From positions 1 to 12,053 of the forward strand of contig CAJZFM010000038.1 of assembly GCA_915070235.1 (NCBI GenBank): a stretch of 12,053 bases of DNA, in the 5' to 3' direction. The notes under the pieces are model-generated. The model worked only from the letters and a program-made list of their open reading frames with translations. It was not told the origin of the DNA and searched no databases. The position numbers were made by a program, and so were the translations under genes. The stretch comes from an uncultured Capnocytophaga sp. (lineage in GTDB: Bacteria; Bacteroidota; Bacteroidia; Flavobacteriales; Flavobacteriaceae). Positions 5,282 to 11,734 of the stretch are shown in pieces (positions within the stretch are counted from its first letter, which is position 1; every line of letters begins with the position of its first letter).

Positions 5282-5832
5282 GAAGCAAACTATTAATCAG
5301 TTGTTGTATAGGGCTGCTTTTGGTAGCTTGTGGGGGAGATCTACAGCCCAAACCTAAGGCTTTTCTACGGTTGGACTATCCAGAGGCGCAGTATGATACG
5401 CTTAAGGGAGAAACGCCTTTTTCGTTTGAGAAAAACACTCATGCCCAAGTAAGCCCAAAGGAGGGGTATAGCCTTAATTTAGACTATCCTGCCATGCGAG
5501 CTACTATATATATTACCTATAAGCCCGTGAAGGACAACCTTGTAAAGCTGCTCAAGGACGCTCAAAGCCTTACCTATGAGCATACCATCAAGGCTACCAA
5601 TATAGTGGAGCAGCCTTACCTGAATACCAAAGACAAGGTGTATGGCATGTTCTATGAAGTAGATGGCAATGCGGCCTCACAATCCCAATTCTATATCACC
5701 GATAGCACGCGGCACTTTCTCACAGGCTCTATCTACTTTAGGGTGCGCCCCAACTATGACTCTATCTACCCAGCAGCGATGTACCTAAAGAGAGATATAC
5801 GCCATATTATGGAAACCACTCATTGGAAATGA
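5278..5832 (+). CDS. gldD: Gliding-motility lipoprotein GldD
   Basis: GldD is a lipoprotein needed for gliding and type IX secretion function in flavobacteria. The 184 residues open with a lipoprotein signal and lipobox L-V-A-C, with Cys18 as the lipidated residue, then G-G-D. The mature part has the GldD start P-K-P-K-A-F-L-R-L-D-Y-P (24-35) and the conserved F-x-F-E-K-N region near 48-53. The C-terminal block, R-D-I-R-H-I-M-E-T-T-H-W-K, is also typical. Its length is normal for the family. Its ATG overlaps the gldE stop by four bases, showing translational coupling, and the next gene starts one base after its stop. Confidence 0.95.
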   Translation: MRSKLLISCCIGLLLVACGGDLQPKPKAFLRLDYPEAQYDTLKGETPFSFEKNTHAQVSPKEGYSLNLDYPAMRATIYITYKPVKDNLVKLLKDAQSLTYEHTIKATNIVEQPYLNTKDKVYGMFYEVDGNAASQSQFYITDSTRHFLTGSIYFRVRPNYDSIYPAAMYLKRDIRHIMETTHWK

Positions 5833-5833
5833 G

Positions 5834-6256
5834 ATGAAAAAGTATATATTAGCCCTACTTGTCCTATCGCAGCTCTCATGTGAGCGCAAGGATTACCAAC
5901 GCAATCCCTTTTTGCAGGAAGCTAAATTCACCACCACACTTAACCTACGCTTACCCGAGTATAGTAAGCTAAAGATTCCAGGGGGAGTGGTCATGGTAGA
6001 TAATGTAGGGTTGAGAGGGATTGTGGTGGCCAATATAGGCAATAACTATATGGCTTGGGAGCGTGCCTGTCCCTCGCAAGCGCTTTCCACTTGTAGCCAG
6101 ATGACCCTTGAGGACGATCACCTATTCATGCTATGCCCTTGTAATGGGGTAAGATACAACCTGCTCAATGGCCAACCCCAGTCAGGGGCAAGCACTTATC
6201 CTATGCTCAACTATCAGGTAGTCATGCAGGGCGATGCCTTAATAATATCCAATTAG
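5834..6256 (+). CDS. Rieske-fold envelope protein without the histidine ligands
   Basis: A 140-residue protein with an N-terminal hydrophobic signal and Cys16 as a possible lipidation site; the lipobox (Q-L-S-C) is imperfect. The mature part resembles a Rieske domain. The first box is A-C-P-S-Q-A-L-S-T-C (Cys79, Cys87) and the second C-P-C-N-G-V-R-Y-N-L-L-N-G-Q-P (Cys101, Cys103), followed by the usual hydrophobic C-terminal strands. In true Rieske proteins C-x-H and C-x-C-H supply two Cys and two His to the [2Fe-2S] cluster. Here the His positions are Ser81 and Asn104, while all four cysteines remain. A standard Rieske cluster is therefore unlikely; disulfides or another metal site are possible. 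It is one base after gldD and abuts the next gene, suggesting a role near the gliding/secretion machinery. No function is known to me. Confidence 0.75.
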   Translation: MKKYILALLVLSQLSCERKDYQRNPFLQEAKFTTTLNLRLPEYSKLKIPGGVVMVDNVGLRGIVVANIGNNYMAWERACPSQALSTCSQMTLEDDHLFMLCPCNGVRYNLLNGQPQSGASTYPMLNYQVVMQGDALIISN

Positions 6257-7180
6257 ATGCTTTATAACTTTCTCCAAACCAACAAAAACAGCCATTTTTT
6301 TCTGCTCTATGGGCTGGGTGTCTTGCAGATGATACTCTACAGGTATCTGCTGCTGGAGCTACCTATAACACCATTTTCCATAGCCGAAACCCTACTGATG
6401 TGCGTGCTGCTTTTGGTTAATACCTCTACTATAAGCTTTATAATTAGGAAAAACCAACTCAGTGAGGGCAACCTTTTGGTGATATTCTTCTGGGTTGTAC
6501 TCAGTATGCTCTTTCCCGATTTGTATAAGGATAGTACAGTCATGCTTGCCAACACCTGTATCCTAATGGTCATTCTTCAGATCATACAATCACATAGTAT
6601 TACCGACGGTAGGAAGGTCTTTTTTGATATTTCGGTACTGATTTTCTTAGCCAGCTTGTTCTTTTTGCCGTCCTTGTTGGCCTTATTGCTACTTTGGATA
6701 CAAGTGCTCACCTCAGGAGGGAAGAAGTTTCGCAATTTTCTGATTCCTTTGGTTGTTTTTGCGATGCTTTTTGTCATTCTTTTAGCCGTAGCGCTTCTTT
6801 TGGATAGGCAAAATGAGTTATTTTTGCGTTTTTATTACCTACCTAAGTTTGAACTATCCTCATTTCTACAATACAAATACGTGCTACTCTTAGGGGTAAT
6901 TCTGTTCAATCTCTTTTTCACCTCATGGCTACTGAAGAAGACCTATAAGCGCTATTATGCCACTTTTTTTATCAGTTTGGTTTTGGTAGGTATCGTAGGG
7001 GTGGTACTACATGAAAACAAAAATGCTGTAGGTTGGCTTTATTTTACCTTTCCTACAGCACTTTCGGCTATGATGGTTATAGAAGGTCTTAAGCGACCTT
7101 GGCTTAGAGAAGCCTTGTTATGGTTTTTAGTTTTATCGGTAGTGGTTGTTCTTATAGTAGGACGCCCCTATCTGCTCTAA
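6257..7180 (+). CDS. Polytopic membrane protein, DUF6427-like
   Basis: A 307-residue, very hydrophobic protein with about nine to ten predicted membrane segments spread from residue 15 to 305 and short loops such as I-R-K-N-Q-L-S-E-G-N and K-K-T-Y-K-R-Y. The central block D-I-S-V-L-I-F-L-A-S-L-F-F-L-P-S (about 124-139) and the overall layout fit the flavobacterial DUF6427 family as I remember it; this assignment is tentative. It begins directly after the stop of the Rieske-like gene, so it is translated from the same message. It ends the operon and overlaps the convergent rseP gene by four bases, with no terminator between them. Its role is unknown; by position it may support GldD/GldE or an envelope process. 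Confidence 0.7.
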   Translation: MLYNFLQTNKNSHFFLLYGLGVLQMILYRYLLLELPITPFSIAETLLMCVLLLVNTSTISFIIRKNQLSEGNLLVIFFWVVLSMLFPDLYKDSTVMLANTCILMVILQIIQSHSITDGRKVFFDISVLIFLASLFFLPSLLALLLLWIQVLTSGGKKFRNFLIPLVVFAMLFVILLAVALLLDRQNELFLRFYYLPKFELSSFLQYKYVLLLGVILFNLFFTSWLLKKTYKRYYATFFISLVLVGIVGVVLHENKNAVGWLYFTFPTALSAMMVIEGLKRPWLREALLWFLVLSVVVVLIVGRPYLL

Positions 7181-8496
7181 TGACCGCCTGTAATCCAGCG
7201 ATAGATATCGTTGCCATTGGCATAGAGCAGCAAGGCCAAAAGGACAAAGAAGCCCACCATTTGAGCATATTCCAAGACCTTTTCACTGGGCTTTCTACCT
7301 GTAATCATCTCATAAATGAGGAAGACAATATGCCCCCCGTCAAGGGCAGGGATAGGGAGTATGTTCATGAAAGCCAATATAATGGAAATCAGCGCGGTAC
7401 TCTCCCAGAAGCGTTGCCAATCCCAAGAGATGTCAAACATCTTGGCCATGGAAGCAAAGCCCCCTACTTGGTTAGCGCCTTTCTTGGTGAAGATATACTT
7501 GAATTGTACGGCATAATCATGTAGTGTCCAGTAACCATAGCTAATCCCCTCGGAGATAGAGGAGAAGAAGGAGTAATCCACATGGGTTGTTTTGTTGTCG
7601 TAGTACTGAGTGGCTATAACCCCTAAGGGTCCATCTTTAGGTGTGATCGTAAGGTCTTTGAGCTGGCTGCCACGGAGGATTTGCAAGGTATTTTCCCCTT
7701 CCTTTAGTAGAGGTTTGAGTTGGTCAAAGAAGGCGATTTTCTGCCCATTGATCATCACAATATGATCGCCCTTTTCAAGGCCTGCTTTGCTTGCAGGAGA
7801 GTTTACCAGAACACTATCAATCTCGGTAGTACGGCGCTTTATGAAAGGCAAAGGCACCTTGTCGGAGCGGAAAACCTGCATACCAAGGCTATCAGGTACA
7901 GCAATGGTCTGCACGGAACCGTCGGCTTTCTGTACGGTGATGTTCTCTATATGGCGGGTGAGGATCATGCGGTTGATAGCGAAGGTATTGGTAAGGTCTT
8001 TCCCATTGACTTTTAGAGGGATATCCCCATCGGAGAAGCCATAGGACTTCATAGTTTGGCTAACTTCGTACCCATTGGGTACATCGGAAGGGCGGATTTC
8101 GTCTTTGCCCCATACGCTGAAGATCATCGCGTAGAGGAGGATACCCAAGATAAGGTTCACCGTAACCCCACCGATCATGATAATCAAGCGTTGCCATGCG
8201 GGTTTGCTACGGAACTCCCAAGGCTGGGCGGGTTGAGCCATTTGTTCCTTGTCCATACTCTCGTCAATCATGCCGGCTATCTTCACGTAGCCTCCTAAGG
8301 GCAACCAACCGATACCATAGACTGTTTCCCCTATTTTCTTCTTGAATAAGGCAAACTTGACATCAAAGAACAAGAAGAACTTCTCTACCCTTGTTTTAAA
8401 TAATTTGGCGGGTATGAAGTGCCCTAACTCGTGGAGAATCACTAAGATAGATAAACATAACAGTAGCTGACCTGCACGAATAAAAAATGCTTCCAT
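7177..8496 (-). CDS. rseP: Site-2 membrane metalloprotease RseP
   Basis: An inner-membrane zinc protease that cuts membrane-embedded substrates such as anti-sigma factors and remnant signal peptides. At 439 residues it has normal length. The zinc motif H-E-L-G-H is at 22-26 in the first membrane segment and the second zinc-ligand motif N-I-L-P-I-P-A-L-D-G at 378-387 (Asp386). Between them lie the membrane-associated G-G-Y-V-K-I-A-G region, a further hydrophobic segment near 103-127 and PDZ sequence; the clearest PDZ domain is at about 222-297 (V-N-S-P-A-S-K-A-G-L-E-K-G-D). It stands alone on the minus strand, has its own promoter with an embedded palindrome, and shares four bases with the convergent gene at its 3' end. 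Confidence 0.95.
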   Translation of the reverse strand: MEAFFIRAGQLLLCLSILVILHELGHFIPAKLFKTRVEKFFLFFDVKFALFKKKIGETVYGIGWLPLGGYVKIAGMIDESMDKEQMAQPAQPWEFRSKPAWQRLIIMIGGVTVNLILGILLYAMIFSVWGKDEIRPSDVPNGYEVSQTMKSYGFSDGDIPLKVNGKDLTNTFAINRMILTRHIENITVQKADGSVQTIAVPDSLGMQVFRSDKVPLPFIKRRTTEIDSVLVNSPASKAGLEKGDHIVMINGQKIAFFDQLKPLLKEGENTLQILRGSQLKDLTITPKDGPLGVIATQYYDNKTTHVDYSFFSSISEGISYGYWTLHDYAVQFKYIFTKKGANQVGGFASMAKMFDISWDWQRFWESTALISIILAFMNILPIPALDGGHIVFLIYEMITGRKPSEKVLEYAQMVGFFVLLALLLYANGNDIYRWITGGH

Positions 8497-8515
8497 TAGT
8501 ATTATTTTTAGGCTG

Positions 8516-8547
8516 CAAAAATAGGAATTAATTAGCTAATTAGCAAA
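8516..8547 (-). promoter_or_regulatory. Predicted rseP promoter
   Basis: On the minus strand TATTTTTG (8523 to 8516) matches the TAnnTTTG -7 element and TTTG (8547 to 8544) matches the -33 element. The spacer is 20 bases, a good fit for Bacteroidota sigma-A promoters. This is the best two-part promoter match in the window. The start codon lies about 20 bases downstream of the -7 element. Confidence 0.7.
8529..8542. promoter_or_regulatory. 14-bp perfect palindrome within the rseP promoter spacer
   Basis: TAATTAGCTAATTA reads the same on both strands and lies between the -33 and -7 elements. A dimeric regulator bound here would block or remodel the promoter. The regulator is unknown, and AT-rich palindromes also arise by chance. 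Confidence 0.5.
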
Positions 8548-8601
8548 ATAATTTGGCAATAAGTCCTTGAACTAATAGGAATTAACACATTCATCAAAGT
8601 A

Positions 8602-8638
8602 TCGTTAATTAACAAATTGTCGTTAATCATTAACAAAT
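8602..8638. promoter_or_regulatory. Two related palindromic repeats upstream of the coiled-coil gene
   Basis: TCGTTAATTAACAAAT (starting 8602) and CGTTAATCATTAACAAAT (8621-8638) are direct copies differing by a three-base insert. Each contains a palindrome: GTTAATTAAC at 8604-8613 and GTTAATCATTAAC at 8622-8634, about 20 bases apart centre to centre. The second sits about where a -33 element for the promoter at 8647 would be; no TTTG was found there. Activator or repressor sites are possible. Confidence 0.45.
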
Positions 8639-8646
8639 AAACTTTG

Positions 8647-8654
8647 TACTTTTG
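8647..8654 (+). promoter_or_regulatory. TAnnTTTG -7 element of the coiled-coil gene
   Basis: TACTTTTG followed by CCCC lies 22 bases before the ATG at 8677 and matches TAnnTTTG. It shares the TTTGCCCC context with the element at 1323. Its position argues for a start at 8677 or 8680 and against the in-frame ATG at 8644, which lies upstream of it. Confidence 0.6.
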
Positions 8655-8676
8655 CCCCGAAAATTTAAAAATTAAT

Positions 8677-9333
8677 ATGATGAAGAAAATCACATTATTA
8701 TTATTTTTGGCAGTAGGTTCTTTTGCCTCTGCACAATCAGAGAATGGCACAGTAGTTATAGATACTATAAAACCCGCTCAAGAGACAAAGGCTATTGCAC
8801 CATTGGATTTGGAAGCTTCCAATGAAGAAAGATTGCAACAGGTAAAAGCACAAGCCGATGCTGAAAAAAGAGAATTAGAAGCTAAAAAAGAAGCTGCTAA
8901 GCAACAAGAAATCGCTAATAAGCTAGCAGAAAAAGAACTAAAACTCAAAGAAAGACAGCAAAAAGAAGCTGAAAGACAGCAGAAAGAAGCTGAGAAGTTG
9001 GCTAAAAAGCAACAAAAGCAAGCTGAAAAAGAGCAAAAAGCCAAAGAAAAACAGCTAAAAGAAGCTGAGAAGGCTGCAAAAGAGCAACAAAAACGTGCAG
9101 AGAAAAGACAAAAAGCACAAGACAAGCTCGCTAAAGCGAAGATAAAGCTTAGCAAAGCCCAAGCTGAGTATGACAAGCAAGACTTGAAAATAAAAGAACA
9201 ATCAGCAAGTGGTAAGCTCTCCGCTGAAAAAGAGTTAAAGCTACGTACTAAACTATTGAAAACAAAATCTAAGCTCATAGACGCTCAGTCCGATGTTAAT
9301 AGCTTGGAGATAGAAGTACAAAGACTTAATTAG
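8677..9333 (+). CDS. Secreted Lys/Gln/Glu-rich coiled-coil protein
   Basis: Starting at 8677 the protein has 218 residues; ATG 8680 is an equal alternative. The signal peptide M-M-K-K-I-T-L-L-L-F-L-A-V-G-S-F-A-S-A-Q fits cleavage near residue 20. After a short polar stretch, residues about 48-165 form one long charged helix made of K/E/Q/A, with local seven-residue repeats such as K-E-A-E-R-Q-Q / K-E-A-E-K-L-A. A second helical part (about 166-218) is rich in L and K and ends with E-V-Q-R-L-N. It superficially resembles TolA-like spacer helices but has no TolA end domain. A periplasmic or surface-associated spacer is the likely form; no function is recognised. It is a single gene, followed by a strong terminator. 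Confidence 0.8.
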   Translation: MMKKITLLLFLAVGSFASAQSENGTVVIDTIKPAQETKAIAPLDLEASNEERLQQVKAQADAEKRELEAKKEAAKQQEIANKLAEKELKLKERQQKEAERQQKEAEKLAKKQQKQAEKEQKAKEKQLKEAEKAAKEQQKRAEKRQKAQDKLAKAKIKLSKAQAEYDKQDLKIKEQSASGKLSAEKELKLRTKLLKTKSKLIDAQSDVNSLEIEVQRLN

Positions 9334-9335
9334 TG

Positions 9336-9356
9336 ACTAATCACTAAAAACTAAAA
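9336..9356. repeat. Three ACTAAnn heptamers
   Basis: ACTAATC (9336-9342), ACTAAAA (9343-9349) and ACTAAAA (9350-9356) follow the stop codon of the coiled-coil gene and run into the terminator stem. They show the same 7-bp period as the repeats near 1100, 1250 and 1750, with another unit sequence. Confidence 0.5.
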
Positions 9357-9384
9357 AGGTTGCCTGAAGAGGGCAACCTTTTTT
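9353..9384. terminator. Bidirectional intrinsic terminator
   Basis: A 12-bp perfect stem, AAAAAGGTTGCC (9353-9364) with GGCAACCTTTTT (9372-9383), encloses the seven-base loop TGAAGAG. The 3' arm ends in a T-run for the plus strand and the 5' arm begins with an A-run, giving a T-run on the minus strand. It lies between the convergent genes ending at 9333 and 9404 and should stop transcription from both sides. Confidence 0.9.
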
Positions 9385-9403
9385 AGTACATACTTTTTAA
9401 GTT

Positions 9404-9949
9404 CTATTGTGCGGCAGGGATACTGTCTTGAGCCTCAGGCGCATCATCAGGAGCAGTGTCCTCTTCAGGGAGGTCTGTATCTCCTTCGTCGCCATGGTCG
9501 TGTCCTTGTAGGCCTTGCTCTTTCATACCTTGTTCCTTATTGATAGAAACGAGCCATTTGCCATCTACTTTCTTAAGGTCAAGGGAGGATTCTTTGTCCT
9601 GATCCTTGTCATCGCCGCCCTCTTCATCTACGAACTCTTTAGGCTTTTTGTAGAATACTTTAGCCTTGTCGCCGTTTTCTTCTACCTTGGTGAAGACTAT
9701 CTTAAAATCTTTTTTATCTTTTTTGTCTTTTTTCTTGTCTTCTTGGCCTTTTTGAGCTTCTTTGGCGAAACCATCTAAGACATCTAAGATTTCGGCAGTC
9801 TGCTTATCACAATACTTTTTTGCTTCAGTGTAGTCTTCGTTATAGAGAGCATTTAGGAATTTCTCAGCTACAGCTTTAGGGTTGTTACTTGAACAAGAGA
9901 CCAAGAAAAGCCCACAGAGAAGCGAAAAAGTTAAAAGAATTTTTCTCAT
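9404..9949 (-). CDS. DUF4878-like lipoprotein with charged inserts
   Basis: A 181-residue protein with a clear lipoprotein signal, lipobox L-V-S-C and Cys19 as the lipidated residue. The start P-K-A-V-A-E-K-F-L-N-A-L-Y-N-E-D-Y-T-E-A-K-K-Y is typical of small NTF2-like DUF4878 lipoproteins, and the closing strand K-K-V-D-G-K-W-L-V-S-I-N (126-137) fits as well. Within the domain is a Lys/Asp-rich stretch (69-81). After it comes a 40-residue acidic tail with H-D-H and many D/E (149-175), which suggests metal or cation binding but proves nothing. It lies 20 bases downstream of ackA in the same direction and ends at the bidirectional terminator, so it is probably the last gene of the DUF3127-ackA operon. 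Confidence 0.75.
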   Translation of the reverse strand: MRKILLTFSLLCGLFLVSCSSNNPKAVAEKFLNALYNEDYTEAKKYCDKQTAEILDVLDGFAKEAQKGQEDKKKDKKDKKDFKIVFTKVEENGDKAKVFYKKPKEFVDEEGGDDKDQDKESSLDLKKVDGKWLVSINKEQGMKEQGLQGHDHGDEGDTDLPEEDTAPDDAPEAQDSIPAAQ

Positions 9950-9969
9950 GTTTATAAGGGGTTAAAGGG

Positions 9970-11169
9970 TTATACAAGAGAGAGGACATCGCGAGCGATT
10001 TGGATTTCCTCATTGGTGGCTACCAATACGATTTTCACTTTGCTATCAGCGGCCTGTACCTCTACGATATCGCTTGGGTGATTGAGTTCTTTGTTCTTGG
10101 CCTTATCTATCTTTATACCTAAGAATTCCAAGTCCTCACAGATAGCCTCGCGAATAGCTGAAGAGTTTTCTCCTAAGCCCGCAGTGAAGATAAGGGTATC
10201 CACTCCGTTGAGGGCAGCTGCATAGGCACCGATATACTTTTTGACACGGTAAGCGTACATATCCAAACAAAGTTTGCCATTGTGGTCTCCCTTTTCAGCA
10301 AGTGCTTCCACATCGCGAGCATCGGAGCTTCCAGTGATTCCTTTCATACCACTTTCGTGGTTGAATATCTTGGCTATTTCGTCGTTGGAGAGGCCTTTTT
10401 TTCCTAAGAAGAAAACCACAGCACTGTCAATATCTCCACAGCGAGTTCCCATAAGCATACCTTCGTTAGGGCCGAATCCCATTGAGGTATCTATACAGTG
10501 TCCTTGCTCATTGACAGCGGCCATACTGGCACCATTACCCAAATGAAGGGTGATGTTCTTCAGGTGTGGATTATTAAAGTAGCGACGAGTTCGAGCATCT
10601 ACATACTTGTGACTAATACCATGGAATCCATAGCGACGGATTTTGTCTTCCGTATAGAAATGATTAGGAATAGCATAGCGGAAAGCCTTCTCTGGCATGG
10701 TTTGGTGGAAAGCTGTATCAAATACAACGAAGTTTTCAGTTTCCTTAGGGAATATCTTTTGTGCGGCTTCTATACCTATGATGCTGGCAGGGTTGTGTAG
10801 GGGTGCCAGAGGAATTACCTTGCGGAGTTCTTCAATCACGGCGGGTGTTACACGCTCAGGGGCAGTGAACTTACCACCATGAACGACCCTGTGTCCTATA
10901 TACTTAACTTCGTTGATGGACTTGATAACACCTATAGTAGCATCGGTAAGGTAGGCAGCCATTTCTCTGAAAGCCACTTCGTGATTGTCAAAGTGCATTT
11001 CCTTGCTTACCTTATTTTTTTGGCCGTTATCCCAGTATTCGTGTGTAATTTTTCCTTGTTCTAAGCCAATACGTTCGGCAAGCCCTTTAGCTAATACCGT
11101 TTCGGTGTCCATTTCGATAAGTTGGTATTTGAAAGAAGAGCTACCGCCGTTGATAATAAGTACTTTCAT
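9970..11169 (-). CDS. ackA: Acetate kinase
   Basis: Cytoplasmic enzyme that interconverts acetyl phosphate plus ADP with acetate plus ATP, giving ATP during overflow or fermentative metabolism. The 399 residues match the family length. The N-terminal signature is I-N-G-G-S-S-S (6-12, with Asn7). Arg94 is in H-R-V-V-H-G-G, Asp151 in F-D-T-A-F-H and His183 in G-F-H-G-I-S-H. Arg243 is in M-G-T-R-C-G-D-I-D, the phosphate loop is H-L-G-N-G-A-S (209-215), and the terminal acid is in T-N-E-E (385-388). All residues expected for catalysis are present. The usual partner pta (phosphate acetyltransferase) is not next to it within the window. It follows the DUF3127 gene by 28 bases and precedes the lipoprotein gene by 20 bases, all on the minus strand. 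Confidence 0.97.
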   Translation of the reverse strand: MKVLIINGGSSSFKYQLIEMDTETVLAKGLAERIGLEQGKITHEYWDNGQKNKVSKEMHFDNHEVAFREMAAYLTDATIGVIKSINEVKYIGHRVVHGGKFTAPERVTPAVIEELRKVIPLAPLHNPASIIGIEAAQKIFPKETENFVVFDTAFHQTMPEKAFRYAIPNHFYTEDKIRRYGFHGISHKYVDARTRRYFNNPHLKNITLHLGNGASMAAVNEQGHCIDTSMGFGPNEGMLMGTRCGDIDSAVVFFLGKKGLSNDEIAKIFNHESGMKGITGSSDARDVEALAEKGDHNGKLCLDMYAYRVKKYIGAYAAALNGVDTLIFTAGLGENSSAIREAICEDLEFLGIKIDKAKNKELNHPSDIVEVQAADSKVKIVLVATNEEIQIARDVLSLV

Positions 11170-11197
11170 TGGTTCTATGTGTTAATCAGTTGTTGTA

Positions 11198-11626
11198 TCA
11201 GAAAGGAAGGTCATCACCATTAAGGTCATCTCCTTGAGGGGCTACAGCAGGAGCCTTAGGGGCAAAAGTAGTGGCTGGCTGAGGTGCAGGTGCGGGTACA
11301 GGTTGTGGGGGAGGTACTTGTCCTTGTGTAGGGGCAGCTTGCGCAGCAGTATCTACATTGACAATACGCCAAGCCACTAGGGAGTTAAAATACTTTACCT
11401 CTCCCTGAGGGTTGGTCCATTCGCGCCCACGAATATCAAAGGTAACTTTGACCACTTGCCCTACTTGATAGCCATTGAGCAACTCGCAGTTGCCTTGGGT
11501 AAAATCAATAGAGATAGTCTGTGGATATTGTTCTTCAGTAACAATAATAAGCTCCCTCTTTTGAAAGCCATTAGCTCCAAAGGTTTGCACAGGAGTAATC
11601 ACTTTTATACGTCCTTGTAATTCCAT
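11198..11626 (-). CDS. DUF3127 protein with an SSB-like acidic tip
   Basis: A 142-residue protein. Residues 1-92 match the Bacteroidota DUF3127 family: M-E-L-Q-G-R-I, K-R-E-L-I-I-V-T-E-E-Q-Y-P-Q (23-36) and the closing strand Y-F-N-S-L-V-A-W-R-I (79-88). The strand pattern suggests an OB-like barrel, which is an inference. A Pro/Gln/Ala-rich linker (93-131) leads to G-D-D-L-N-G-D-D-L-P-F at the extreme C-terminus. The last six residues are of the type with which SSB proteins recruit repair and replication partners, and G-D-D-L is duplicated just before. The order OB-like domain, flexible linker, acidic tip is that of an SSB. It is the first gene of the minus-strand operon with ackA. Confidence 0.85.
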   Translation of the reverse strand: MELQGRIKVITPVQTFGANGFQKRELIIVTEEQYPQTISIDFTQGNCELLNGYQVGQVVKVTFDIRGREWTNPQGEVKYFNSLVAWRIVNVDTAAQAAPTQGQVPPPQPVPAPAPQPATTFAPKAPAVAPQGDDLNGDDLPF

Positions 11627-11675
11627 GTGTTATGATGTTATTTTAAAATCAGAGATAAAAAAAGTAAATATGCGA

Positions 11676-11683
11676 CAAAGGTA
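11676..11683 (-). promoter_or_regulatory. TAnnTTTG -7 element for the DUF3127-ackA operon
   Basis: On the minus strand TACCTTTG (11683 to 11676) matches TAnnTTTG and lies about 50 bases upstream of the DUF3127 start codon. No convincing -33 element is present at the expected distance. Confidence 0.5.
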
Positions 11684-11734
11684 ATAAAAAAAGTGGAATA
11701 AATGGGGTTTTTACCTAAAAATATTTATCAAAGG

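Noticed and set aside
7120-8298. Plus-strand open frames opposite rseP (7120-7524, 7316-7516, 7720-8016, 7787-8044, 8056-8298)
   Set aside because: rseP is complete with both zinc motifs and a PDZ domain; the plus-strand frames are its shadows.
8644-8676. Upstream ATG at 8644 as start of the coiled-coil gene
   Set aside because: It precedes the -7 element TACTTTTG, and the signal peptide begins only at 8677/8680.
8778-9278. Minus-strand Ser/Cys/Phe-rich open frame
   Set aside because: It is the antisense of the Lys/Glu/Gln-rich coiled-coil gene; its composition is the expected mirror of those codons.
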